Of a DNA stretch of 64,000 nt, positions 44,814 to 52,649 are shown one piece after another (the stretch's first letter is position 1; every line of letters begins with the position of its first letter). A program made the translations under genes and the position numbers. Source of the DNA: Paenibacillus phoenicis (GTDB lineage: Bacteria; Bacillota; Bacilli; Paenibacillales; Paenibacillaceae); the NCBI RefSeq assembly GCF_034718895.1, contig NZ_JAYERP010000001.1, positions 4,163,001 to 4,227,000 of the forward strand. Reading direction: 5' to 3'. The notes below the pieces were generated by a model, which saw nothing but the letters and a program-made list of their open reading frames with translations, had not been told where the DNA came from and searched no databases.

Positions 44814-46283
44814 ATGACATTGATTATTCGGGAAAAAGAGGGAACCGCCTTGAGTCAAATTGCAAATTCTACCCAAGCTCCAACCGAACCGCAACCGGCG
44901 CAAACCTTAGAGCAAACTATTTCGGAGGTCGTCCGCGCGCAGCAGCAATTCGTCCGATCCGGTGCCACGCGGCCCGTAGAATTCAGGCTGCGTCAGATGG
45001 AACGTCTGAAGACCGCGATTAAACGTTATGAAACGCGCATTTTGGAAGCGCTGCAGCGAGATTTGCGCAAGCCTGAATTTGAAGGCTACAGCACGGAAGT
45101 GGGTTATGCTTACGACAGCATCCGCTACGTGATGAAGCATCTGAGGCGTTGGGCCAAGCCGGAGCGGGTTCGAACTCCGCTGGCCCATATCGGCTCCAGC
45201 AGCTACATCTATCGGGAGCCTTACGGCTCGACCTTGATCATCGGCCCGTTTAACTATCCGTTTATGCTGGTGATCGACCCGTTGATCGGAGCGATCTCTG
45301 CGGGAAACGCCGCGATCGTGAAGCCTTCGGAGTATACCCCTCATGTCTCCAGGGTGATCGCCGAGATGCTTGGCGAATATTTTGAACCCGATTACATACG
45401 AGTCATAGAGGGAGGGCCGGAGGCGACGTCTGCGCTGATCCATGCGCCGCTGGATTTTATTTTTTTCACCGGAAGTATTCGGGTTGGAAAGATCGTCATG
45501 GCGGCCGCTGCGGAGCATTTGGTGCCGGTTATCCTGGAGCTTGGCGGGAAGAGTCCTTGCATCGTGGATCAAGAGGCGGACCTCGATCTGGCTGCGCAGC
45601 GTATCGTTTGGGGCAAGTTCCTAAATACAGGTCAGACCTGCGTGGCTCCGGACTATGTACTCGTTCACGAGTCGGTGCGAGCGGAGCTGGTTGCCAAAAT
45701 GAAGGCGCAGATCAAAGCCTTCTACGGTGAGGATCCAAGGCAAAGCCCTGACTACGGGCGGATCGTGAATGAGCAGCAGTGGAGCCGACTGATGGGATTG
45801 CTTGAGCCGTCCAAAGTTGTGGTTGGCGGGGACGGAGACCGTGAGGATCTGTATTTGGGGCCAACGATTATGGACAACGTCAGCTGGGAAGACTCCGTGA
45901 TGCAGGAAGAGATTTTTGGACCGATTTTGCCGGTGCTGGACTATCGAGACCTAGATGTGGCGCTCCGGGAGATTGGTGAGCGGCCCAAGCCGCTGGCGTT
46001 GTACTTGTTTACGAGCAATGCCGCCACGGAACGGAAGGCGATGGAGTCCGTTTCATTTGGCGGAGGGTGCGTGAACGATACGGTCATGCATCTGGTGAGC
46101 CCGTATTTGCCCTTTGGCGGTGTCGGCTCTTCGGGGATGGGAGCCTACCACGGCCGTTACAGCTATGAAACCTTCTCTCATCGGAAAAGCGTGCTGAAAA
46201 AGTCAACGCGGGTGAACTTGAGCTTCATCTATCCGCCTTATACGGCTGGCAAGCTGAAGCTGATTCGACGTTTTTTCAAGTAG
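44814..46283 (+). CDS. Aldehyde dehydrogenase, class 3-like (YwdH type)
   Basis: An approximately 489-residue NAD(P)-dependent enzyme oxidising aldehydes to acids. It follows class 3 ALDH order: FVRSGATRPVEFRLRQMERL near the start, GPFNYPFMLVIDPLIGAISAGN (cofactor and substrate channel), FFTGSIRVGK, catalytic Glu in LELGGKSP, and the nucleophilic Cys in NTGQTCVAPDYVL. FGGVGSSGMGAYHG comes near the end, followed by a hydrophobic tail. Two starts are possible, ATG 44814 or TTG 44850, both with modest ribosome sites; the TTG gives the more usual length. It is followed by a RhaM-like gene and an aldo/keto reductase in the same direction. Confidence 0.92.
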   Translation: MTLIIREKEGTALSQIANSTQAPTEPQPAQTLEQTISEVVRAQQQFVRSGATRPVEFRLRQMERLKTAIKRYETRILEALQRDLRKPEFEGYSTEVGYAYDSIRYVMKHLRRWAKPERVRTPLAHIGSSSYIYREPYGSTLIIGPFNYPFMLVIDPLIGAISAGNAAIVKPSEYTPHVSRVIAEMLGEYFEPDYIRVIEGGPEATSALIHAPLDFIFFTGSIRVGKIVMAAAAEHLVPVILELGGKSPCIVDQEADLDLAAQRIVWGKFLNTGQTCVAPDYVLVHESVRAELVAKMKAQIKAFYGEDPRQSPDYGRIVNEQQWSRLMGLLEPSKVVVGGDGDREDLYLGPTIMDNVSWEDSVMQEEIFGPILPVLDYRDLDVALREIGERPKPLALYLFTSNAATERKAMESVSFGGGCVNDTVMHLVSPYLPFGGVGSSGMGAYHGRYSYETFSHRKSVLKKSTRVNLSFIYPPYTAGKLKLIRRFFK

Positions 46284-46320
46284 TATGCAATGGTATGAAA
46301 ATTTCATGGGAGGGATGATC

Positions 46321-46653
46321 ATGGAAATCAGTCCAAGCCGGAAATTTGCCTGGACCTGGCGGGTGAAGGAAGATCAACTGGAGGCTTATGTAGAGATGCA
46401 TTTGAACCCATGGCCCGAGGTGCTGGAGGAGCATCGCAAAGCCGGGATTCGCAATTATTCGATTTTTCAGCAGGGGAATCAGTTCTTCTATTGCTTTGAA
46501 TGCGATGATCCGGACGCGGCGTTCAAGTACATTGCGGCCAGCGAGGTGTGTCAGCGGTGGAATGCAATTACGTCGGGCATGGTGGAGGGTTCGTTTGACT
46601 TTAATGAGCCGCAGCCGATCGTGCCGATGCGCGAGGTATTTTACTTGAAATAG
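46321..46653 (+). CDS. rhaM: L-rhamnose mutarotase family protein (RhaM/YiiL-like)
   Basis: A 110-residue protein of the RhaM (DUF718) family, dimeric ferredoxin-like enzymes that interconvert sugar anomers. Key parts are KFAWTWRVKEDQLEAYVEMH, NPWPEVLEEHRKAGIRNYSI and FYCFECDDPDAAFKYI. The length is close to the 104 residues of the E. coli protein. I chose the ATG at 46321 because GGGAGGG lies seven bases upstream; a longer frame starts at 46285 without a ribosome site. No other rhamnose genes are adjacent. With fucosidase-type genes in the same window, L-fucose or another deoxysugar is an alternative substrate. Confidence 0.85.
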   Translation: MEISPSRKFAWTWRVKEDQLEAYVEMHLNPWPEVLEEHRKAGIRNYSIFQQGNQFFYCFECDDPDAAFKYIAASEVCQRWNAITSGMVEGSFDFNEPQPIVPMREVFYLK

Positions 46654-46678
46654 AGACGAATCGGAGGGATTCTTGAAC

Positions 46679-47572
46679 ATGAAATATCGGACATTAGGAA
46701 AAACCGGTCTCAACGTTTCCGTGGTCGGCATTGGAACTTGGCAATTCGGCGGGGAGTGGGGTTTAAACTACACGCAAGCGGAAGTGGATGCGATCTTGGA
46801 TCGGGGCCGGGAGCTGGGCATCAATCTGATCGATACGGCAGAATGTTATGGCGACCATCTGTCCGAATCGTTTATCGGGGATTATCTGAGCCGGCGCAAC
46901 CGGGAGGACTGGCTGATCGCCACGAAATTTGGGCATCAATTTCATGAACGGTTTACGCGGACGGACCGCTTTGATGCTGCGGCGGTACTACAACAGCTTG
47001 ATGCTTCGCTGAAAGCGTTGAAGACGGACTATATCGATCTGTATCAGTTTCATTCCGGCCCGGATGCGGCGTTTGATAATGATGAACTTTGGACGCTGCT
47101 GGATAAGCAAAAACAAGCCGGGAAAATCCTCCATCTGGGCACGTCGATCGGCAGCAACGACAACCTGCATCAGACCGAAGCTTCAACGAAGGTAGGGGTG
47201 GAGGCGATTCAGGTGGTTTATAACCGGCTCGACCGCGTGCCGGAGAATCGGGTGTTCCCGTCCTGCGAGCGCCAGCAACTCGGTGTGCTTGCAAGAGTTC
47301 CTCTGGCGAGCGGTTATCTGAGCGGCAAGTATAAACCGGGCGCGGTGTTCAGCGAAACCGATGTACGCCATCGTCATGATCCGGAAAGCACCCGGCGCAA
47401 GCTGGAGGAAGTGGAAGAGATTCGGCGGAATGAAGTGCCGGAGGGTGTGGACATGGCTCAGTGGGCCTTGGCCTGGTGCCTGAAGAATCCTGTTGTCAGC
47501 ACGGTGATTCCGGGCTGCAAGAACCCTGCGCAAGTGGAGGCTAATGCGGCTGCGGCGGAGCTGGAAATCTAA
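46679..47572 (+). CDS. Aldo/keto reductase
   Basis: A 297-residue NADPH-dependent (beta/alpha)8 oxidoreductase. Motifs: YRTLGKTGLNVSVVGIGTWQFGG at the N-terminus, catalytic Asp/Tyr in LIDTAECYGDHLSE, Lys in IATKFGH, and the C-terminal cofactor site VVSTVIPGCKNPAQVEAN. The ATG at 46679 has GGAGGG ten bases upstream; a TTG at 46673 is closer to the site and cannot be excluded. It lies 25 bases after the RhaM-like gene, with a strong terminator after it, so ALDH-RhaM-AKR may be one operon. Confidence 0.93.
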   Translation: MKYRTLGKTGLNVSVVGIGTWQFGGEWGLNYTQAEVDAILDRGRELGINLIDTAECYGDHLSESFIGDYLSRRNREDWLIATKFGHQFHERFTRTDRFDAAAVLQQLDASLKALKTDYIDLYQFHSGPDAAFDNDELWTLLDKQKQAGKILHLGTSIGSNDNLHQTEASTKVGVEAIQVVYNRLDRVPENRVFPSCERQQLGVLARVPLASGYLSGKYKPGAVFSETDVRHRHDPESTRRKLEEVEEIRRNEVPEGVDMAQWALAWCLKNPVVSTVIPGCKNPAQVEANAAAAELEI

Positions 47573-47584
47573 GAACCCCCATAA

Positions 47585-47627
47585 AGATCGATAAGCAGAC
47601 AAAAAGTTTGCTTATCGGTCTTTTTTC
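47585..47627 (+). terminator. Strong terminator after the aldo/keto reductase
   Basis: AGATCGATAAGCAGAC pairs with GTTTGCTTATCGGTCT (one G-T pair and one mismatch) and is followed by six T. Confidence 0.9.
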
Positions 47628-47630
47628 ATA

Positions 47631-47659
47631 TTGACGATTGTCAAATTTAGGATTATTAT
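47631..47659 (+). promoter_or_regulatory. Promoter of the peptide-receptor gene with overlapping dyad
   Basis: TTGACG (47631-47636) and TATTAT (47654-47659) are exactly 17 bases apart. The -35 is part of a perfect dyad TTGAC-GATT-GTCAA (47631-47644), a candidate operator. The leader is about 120 bases long. Confidence 0.65.
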
Positions 47660-47786
47660 GTAAACATATATTGGAAGTTTAGTAGGATATGGTGTTGCTT
47701 GATGTCATTGGATGTCGTTTGACTCCTCTGTTAGCCGAGAATCCTTTGGCTCGCAGAAGGTCGCGGAATTGGGGGGTGATAATTTT

Positions 47787-49181
47787 TTGATATCTACAAC
47801 CACGATTCGCGCAGAACTGGAAGATTACATCAAGAGCGAAGGGACAACCCTGCACCGTTTCTCGGAATCCGCCGGGGTGAACGTCGGAACGTTAAGCGGA
47901 ATTATTAACGGGAACCGGCCGATTGCCATCGGACAATTGGATCGGATTACGGCTGCGATGGGGTTGCCTGAAGGACACTTTTACGATTTATACGCAGATG
48001 AATGTTTTACTTCAACGGCTCCGCATTGGAGGAGGCTGCGGCCGTTCCTGCTGAGATGCGCCGAGTTGCAGAAGCATGACTGCATTAAACAGGTTCTAAA
48101 CCGTTTGTTAGAGGATTTGAAACAAATCGCGGGCATTTTCGATACAGCCGAAATGATGTATGAACAAGGTTGGAAAGAGGCTGCGGTTATACTCTATGAA
48201 AGCGTTATCGAAAGTGAGCGATCTAGCCACTCCGAACGCTTGGCGATGAGTTACTATCGGATATTTCAAATATTTCAAACTGATACGAGAAGAGGCTTTA
48301 AAGCTGCATTGCAATTTTTACCTTACAGATATCGGTTGCCTGAAGCCTATGCTCTCGATGGTTTACTGATGCTAACTGAGATTTACGCACTGAGATTTAA
48401 TTGGTCTGAAGTTGAGAATTATGCGGATGAGCTCTGTCAATTCACCGAAGCCCTTTACAACAGACGCATCTGGATGGATGAAGACTTCAAACCTAAACGT
48501 CCATTGGTCTACTATTATGGAAGAGCTTATTTAATTAAATCTAGCTCTTATGAGTACCGTGGAATGTTTGAAGAATCCAAGAAGTGGATTCCGAAGTATG
48601 CAGATTTGAGCTGGTTTGAGGGTCTCGATGAAGCGGGGAAAGCCGAAGTAGAGCAACTTAAGATGTTTGCATACGCTAACTGGATGTGCATGGATATCAA
48701 ATCAGGAAATCGAGAGTTGATAGGGGAGTATGTAAAATTCCTTGAAGAGCATCCAGGTGAAATTGTTGAAGGGCTAACCACGTTAATTGAGGCGTCTAAT
48801 CGACATAATTACTTTATCGATGAAATTTTAAATAAATTCTCCGATGATATTGATGATTATAGAAAAATCAAACAGACATCAAAATCGAATTACAAAGAGC
48901 CATCACTTATATTTAGACGTGCAGTTTTTTTTCAGAACTACGCACTCTATTATTTTCGAAAAGCTCTATATGAAGAAGGGATATATCATCTCTTATTCAG
49001 TATGGAGTTAAGTATATTGTTAAACAGCAAAGATCTGATAGTTAATAATATGGCATTATTTGAGTTGCATCGGAAGCACGCCTCTTTGAAACAATGCAAT
49101 ACTTATTCTGAGTTATGTAGAAAGGTGTGGGAAAATGAAAAAGAAAGCATTTTGGGCGGTTTCGGCTATAATTATGGTTAG
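47787..49181 (+). CDS. HTH-TPR intracellular peptide receptor, AimR/AloR-like (RRNPP type)
   Basis: A 464-residue regulator. Residues about 5-60 form a Cro/CI-type HTH (LHRFSESAGVNVGTLSGIINGN, QLDRITAAMGLPEGHFYDLY). The remainder is a helical TPR-like superhelix (VLNRLLEDLKQIAGIF, WKEAAVILYESVIESE, FYRKALYEEG-like tail units). The TTG at 47787 is chosen because GGGGTGAT lies six bases upstream; an ATG at 47712 in the same frame has no ribosome site. The 3' end overlaps a 30-codon gene for an exported peptide. HTH plus TPR with an overlapping 3' peptide gene is the layout of arbitrium-like AloR/AloP systems described in Paenibacillus. The 3' half of this gene and the peptide gene are more AT-rich than the surroundings, hinting at transfer. 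Confidence 0.82.
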   Translation: MISTTTIRAELEDYIKSEGTTLHRFSESAGVNVGTLSGIINGNRPIAIGQLDRITAAMGLPEGHFYDLYADECFTSTAPHWRRLRPFLLRCAELQKHDCIKQVLNRLLEDLKQIAGIFDTAEMMYEQGWKEAAVILYESVIESERSSHSERLAMSYYRIFQIFQTDTRRGFKAALQFLPYRYRLPEAYALDGLLMLTEIYALRFNWSEVENYADELCQFTEALYNRRIWMDEDFKPKRPLVYYYGRAYLIKSSSYEYRGMFEESKKWIPKYADLSWFEGLDEAGKAEVEQLKMFAYANWMCMDIKSGNRELIGEYVKFLEEHPGEIVEGLTTLIEASNRHNYFIDEILNKFSDDIDDYRKIKQTSKSNYKEPSLIFRRAVFFQNYALYYFRKALYEEGIYHLLFSMELSILLNSKDLIVNNMALFELHRKHASLKQCNTYSELCRKVWENEKESILGGFGYNYG

Positions 49182-49227
49182 CTTTTATCCGGTAGCTATG
49201 ACGTTATTTTCTCACGGATGGGGTTAA
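49135..49227 (+). CDS. Exported signalling pro-peptide, AloP/Phr-like
   Basis: A 30-residue peptide with a Lys-rich N-terminus (MKKKAFW), a hydrophobic stretch (AVSAIIMVSFYPVAMTLF) and a polar C-terminus ending FSHGWG. This is the form of a Sec-exported pheromone precursor whose last five or six residues are released and re-imported by an oligopeptide permease. AAAGGTG lies seven bases upstream of the ATG. It starts 47 bases inside the end of the receptor gene, in another frame, and is followed by a terminator. The mature peptide is inferred, probably SHGWG or a slightly longer form. Confidence 0.72.
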   Translation: MKKKAFWAVSAIIMVSFYPVAMTLFSHGWG

Positions 49228-49285
49228 TTCATTTACTAATAGAAATCTATAATAAGGCTTGGCTAGATCCTACTGGCCCTATTTT

Positions 49286-49318
49286 AAAATTCCATTTCAA
49301 AAAATGGAATTTTTTTTG
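49286..49318 (+). terminator. Terminator after the receptor-peptide pair
   Basis: AAATTCCATTT-CAAA-AAATGGAATTT followed by a T-run; AT-rich but long and perfect. Confidence 0.85.
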
Positions 49319-49386
49319 TTTCTTGCATTAGGTCTCATTATGCAATATTTGGCAACCTCTTCTAATATGTTCCTAGGGTGATAGTG

Positions 49387-49572
49387 ATGAACAATTCTGA
49401 AAAAATCAGATTTCGGATCGAATTGGAAAGACAAGAATTAAATCGGCTCGCACAGAGATACGGAATGCGCCATGCACGGGTTCTCCATCAGTCGGTTGTT
49501 CTTGACCGCTTGTTAAATAAATATAGCCAAGTCATATATTCCAATTACCGAAGAAGGAAGCCGATCGCGTAG
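49387..49572 (+). CDS. Spo0E-like aspartyl-phosphate phosphatase
   Basis: A 61-residue protein of the Spo0E family, small helical-hairpin phosphatases that dephosphorylate Spo0A~P and so restrain sporulation. The first helix is IRFRIELERQELNRLAQRYG. The second helix carries a variant of the SQELD motif (HQSVVLDRLLNKYSQV), with the key Asp retained. The ATG at 49387 has AGGGTGAT upstream; GTG codons just before are less well placed. It directly follows the terminator of the peptide-receptor pair and is convergent with the Rpn-family gene. Confidence 0.85.
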   Translation: MNNSEKIRFRIELERQELNRLAQRYGMRHARVLHQSVVLDRLLNKYSQVIYSNYRRRKPIA

Positions 49573-49588
49573 ATGCGGCTTCTTTTCT
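49551..49588 (+). terminator. Terminator of the Spo0E-like gene
   Basis: AAGAAGGAAGCCG pairs with CGGCTTCTTTTCTT around a 12-base loop that includes the stop codon. Confidence 0.75.
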
Positions 49589-49607
49589 TTGTCCGTTGGC
49601 TAATTCC

Positions 49608-50609
49608 TTAATTCATAATCTTTTTGATTTCCTCGATAGACAATTGGGTCATATCCGCAATTTCTTCCAGAGTGAAGCCCTTGGATAACAACCTGCGCGC
49701 GATTTGCCGGCGTTCTATGAGGGTGCCTTGTTCGATCCCTTTTTCAAATCCTTTTTCGATCCCTTGTTCTATACCTTTCTCCAGGCCTTCTTCCAACCCT
49801 TTCTCATATCCTTGACGCATCCATGCGGGCATTAATTCCATGATCACTTCACTCTCCTTTGCATATTGTTTCGCCAGCTCCCGAAGCATTTCTTCATCCT
49901 GCCGGGGATCCGGCTCGAAATATAAATCGGCGATAGACATCACTAGCGCTAGACGGGCTTGATCCAGTCTTTGGCTGAGCTGCAGCAGCATGCGCAGATA
50001 GGCTAGACGGAGCTCCCGTTCCTCCCCTTTATTGTAGCCCATTTTAGCGAGTAATGCAGCAGCCACGGGGTTGTTGGAATCAATGAATCTGCGCCAGGGT
50101 TGGTTGATGAGCTCGACTTTCAGAAACCGAAATTGGAGGATATCCTCTCCCAGAATCGACATGTTTAAGGAATTTCGCTCATTTTTACTCTCTGCGGATG
50201 TAAAGATGGCGATAGGGATGATGAGCTGGTGCTCTTTCCGGTGCCGCTCAAAGAGCCGGCTGAAGTAGATAAACATCCGTTCGTGGAAGTCTGCTTGTCG
50301 GTACGATTGAGGCTCCAGATGGATGAGGATGAAGGCATCCGTACCGATATATTTGGTTTCCAGCAGGAGATCGAGCGTACGCGCTTCTTCTCCCACCACA
50401 TCCACAAGCTGCTCTTGCATAAGGAAACGGGTTTGGCTGAAGTCCAGCTGCGATTCAAGTGCAGGAAAAAACAATGCGATAAATTCCGCGAAAAACGTAT
50501 GCAACAGCTTTTTAAACGCTTCGTCATGAGGGATGATTTTCTTCCCATAGTTCCCGCTTTGCGATTCCTCACCGACTTGTTGGACTAAAGATGATGTTGA
50601 TACCAACAA
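49608..50609 (-). CDS. Rpn-family nuclease/transposase-related protein (PD-(D/E)XK)
   Basis: An approximately 333-residue protein of the Rpn/YhgA-like group. The N-terminal part has the family opening PHDEAFKKLLHTFFAEFIALFFP and the restriction-nuclease-like core (TLDLLLETKYIG, FILIHLEPQSYRQADFHERMF; the D...E-x-E/Q-x pattern). The C-terminus is a repeat of EKG/EQG units (YEKGLEEGLEKGIEQG and onward) before a final helix (LSKGFTLEEIADMTQLS). I placed the start at TTG 50609, after AAAGGAAG; the frame is open further upstream to 50636, where a terminator lies. Relatives are DNA endonucleases promoting RecA-independent recombination; many copies per genome are common. Convergent with the Spo0E-like gene. 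Confidence 0.82.
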   Translation of the reverse strand: MLVSTSSLVQQVGEESQSGNYGKKIIPHDEAFKKLLHTFFAEFIALFFPALESQLDFSQTRFLMQEQLVDVVGEEARTLDLLLETKYIGTDAFILIHLEPQSYRQADFHERMFIYFSRLFERHRKEHQLIIPIAIFTSAESKNERNSLNMSILGEDILQFRFLKVELINQPWRRFIDSNNPVAAALLAKMGYNKGEERELRLAYLRMLLQLSQRLDQARLALVMSIADLYFEPDPRQDEEMLRELAKQYAKESEVIMELMPAWMRQGYEKGLEEGLEKGIEQGIEKGFEKGIEQGTLIERRQIARRLLSKGFTLEEIADMTQLSIEEIKKIMN

Positions 50610-50633
50610 CAGGTCACACTTCCTTTCCAAACG

Positions 50634-50683
50634 CAAAAAAGCACACTACGCGCGCCAAGATGGACAGATGCGTAAGTGTGCTT
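50634..50683 (-). terminator. Terminator downstream of the oleate hydratase gene
   Basis: On the minus strand GCACACTTACG pairs with CGTAGTGTGC (one bulge), then six T. It isolates the Rpn-family gene from its upstream neighbour. Confidence 0.75.
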
Positions 50684-50761
50684 CACTTTGCTTAAGATTC
50701 AATTAAGCCTAGTTTATCCGAAATGGGTCGTTTTGGCAATTTTTATCACCCCTGTCCATTC

Positions 50762-52341
50762 TTAGCGGAAGGAAGTGACCAAGCTTTGCAGCAACGTACG
50801 TACATCGTACTGGTACTGATTGATAGGGACAATCGGCTTGTTCAGTCCCAACAGGCCATACACGGCCATACGGGCCGTCCGAACAGAGTATTCTTCAGTG
50901 AAGACAACGTCGTCCGGGATTTCGCAGAATTGACCGATAAACGCTAAGTTGGTGGAGCCGTCCGGGATGACCTTTGGCCGATCGCCGATCGCTCTAGGCA
51001 TGAACTGCGAGGTGATGAACGGCATCATACATGGAATACAGTTGGCGGTGGAGAGATCGCTTCCATGTCTTCTTGGAAGTGGAGATGGTGCAGCAACTCG
51101 GTGAGAATCTCCTCACCGGTACATTCGGACATTTTCTTAGGCACGTAATCGCCGGCTCGATCCGGGAATAATCCGTACCCCCAGAAGACCTTCACATGCT
51201 CCGGTTGATTGCGGAAATGCGGCTGATGGGCCAGCACGATGGACATGAACCAGCTCGAATCCTTGAAGGTAACCAGTGCGCCGGTGCCCGCCTTGTTGCG
51301 GGAGAAAGCTTCCATCCGGTCAAAAAAACGCGAGTCCTGACAAGTCACCGTAAACGACTCCCATTTGGACTCTTCGATATGGTCGGCGAAGACGGAAGGA
51401 CGTCCAAGGCCCGGTTTCTTGGCGGCTATCCGCTCCCATAACTGCCAAGAGCTGCCCTTGCCGTTCAGCTTCGGCGCTGTGCTCATAGAGCCTAGGCTGT
51501 AGCTCTCCGTCATCGAGCCGTTGGTGACGATCACCAGATCGTCTTCGCCCAAATCGAGGACTTGCGGCTCGCCGTCTTTCAGATAGTGTATCCGCGTCAC
51601 GGTGATCTCATCGCCTTCTCGGAAGTCCAGATCCGTAACGGTGCATTTCAGCGAAAAGTCTACGCCGTGCTTCTCCAAATACTTTTGCAGCGGGAGAATG
51701 AGGGAATCGTATTGGTTATAAGGTGTGCGGGTGACTCCTTCCAGCGTATGGATTCGCGGGAATTCATGCATAAACCGAAGCATGTATCTTTTAAACTCCA
51801 CAGCGCTGTGCCAAGGCTGGAAGGCAAAGGTGGTTGCCCACATGTACCAGAAATTTGTCTTGAGAAAATGCGGGCCAAACCAGTCATTGATCCGCGCAGT
51901 GCCCAGGCTCTCTTCAGGGGCCATAATCAGCTTAACCATGGCCATCCGGTCCGTCATATCAAAGCCCATAGAGGTCACGTCTACAACCTGGCCGTCCCGG
52001 TTGACTAACCGAGCGTTGGAATGCGTCTGGTGGGCGGTATCGAAAGCGATGATCTCATCCCGCACCGAAAGTCCCGGGTGGTCTATCGAAGGGATGGAGC
52101 GCAGCAAATCCCATGTATTTTCATAAGTCTCATCATTCAGCATCCGGCCGCCGCGGATCACATATCCGCGTTCACCGTCTCCGGCACCATCGTTGCTGCC
52201 GCCTAGCACCTTCATTTCCTCCAACACATGAATATGTTGGCCGGGAAAATCGCAGTCCCGAACCAGGAACGCGGCCCCCGCCAGTGAAGCGATCCCTCCG
52301 CCAACAAAATAAACGTGATGGGTGTGACGATCTGCAGACAT
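50762..52341 (-). pseudogene. ohyA: Oleate hydratase (myosin-cross-reactive antigen family), frameshifted
   Basis: An FAD-dependent fatty-acid double-bond hydratase. The first frame (52341 to about 51055) holds the nucleotide-binding opening (VYFVGGGIASLAGAAFLVRD), LEEMKVLGGSNDG, the family motif RGGRMLNDETYENTWDLLRS and most of the catalytic domain. It then runs into a false stop. The missing C-terminus continues in another frame ([40 protein letters not shown]) to a stop at 50762. Adding one base near 51051-51056 would give an intact protein of about 526 residues. The ATG at 52341 has GGAGGTG six bases upstream. Real inactivation and an assembly error are both possible. Confidence 0.88.
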
Positions 52342-52433
52342 AACTTTCACCTCCAAAGAATGTGATGAATGGAACAATCTTAATGTAATCTGTCTTTGGA
52401 GCAAACGAAATCAACAATGAAGGGCGACTGTAT

Positions 52434-52558
52434 AAAAAAACGACACTCCCCAAGGAGTGTCTAGGATTCCGACGGAAAAAGCCAGATTTCGCCTTGGTCA
52501 GATGGGAGCTAGACAAGGGAATCACCTGCTTTGTGGAAAAAATAGGTAGATCATCCTG
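52434..52558 (-). ncRNA. Leader RNA with internal terminator upstream of oleate hydratase (candidate attenuator)
   Basis: Transcription from the promoter at 52565-52593 would give about 95 bases of leader and then a classic terminator (ACACTCC-TTGG-GGAGTGT, then seven T, at 52434-52460), all before the ATG at 52341. TGTCTAG in the leader (plus-strand 52509-52515) is exactly complementary to CTAGACA, which forms the 5' shoulder of the terminator (52458-52464). CCAAGG (52493-52498) can pair with its CCTTGG loop. Either could act as an antiterminator. No known riboswitch class recognised. It could instead be a stand-alone small RNA. Confidence 0.5.
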
Positions 52559-52564
52559 TCTTTC

Positions 52565-52593
52565 ATTATACTCCCGCTCAAGCTAGCCTTCAA
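52565..52593 (-). promoter_or_regulatory. SigA promoter for the oleate hydratase transcript
   Basis: On the minus strand TTGAAG (52588-52593) and TATAAT (52565-52570) are 17 bases apart. The -35 overlaps the T-tail of the upstream operon terminator. Confidence 0.7.
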
Positions 52594-52627
52594 AAAAATA
52601 ACCTCCGCCAAATCGATAGCGGAGGTT
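52592..52627 (-). terminator. Terminator of the ChvE-GguAB importer operon
   Basis: On the minus strand AACCTCCGC-TATCGATTTG-GCGGAGGTT followed by a run of seven T. Confidence 0.9.
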
Positions 52628-52649
52628 TAGGAACATCAAGGTCCTGGGG

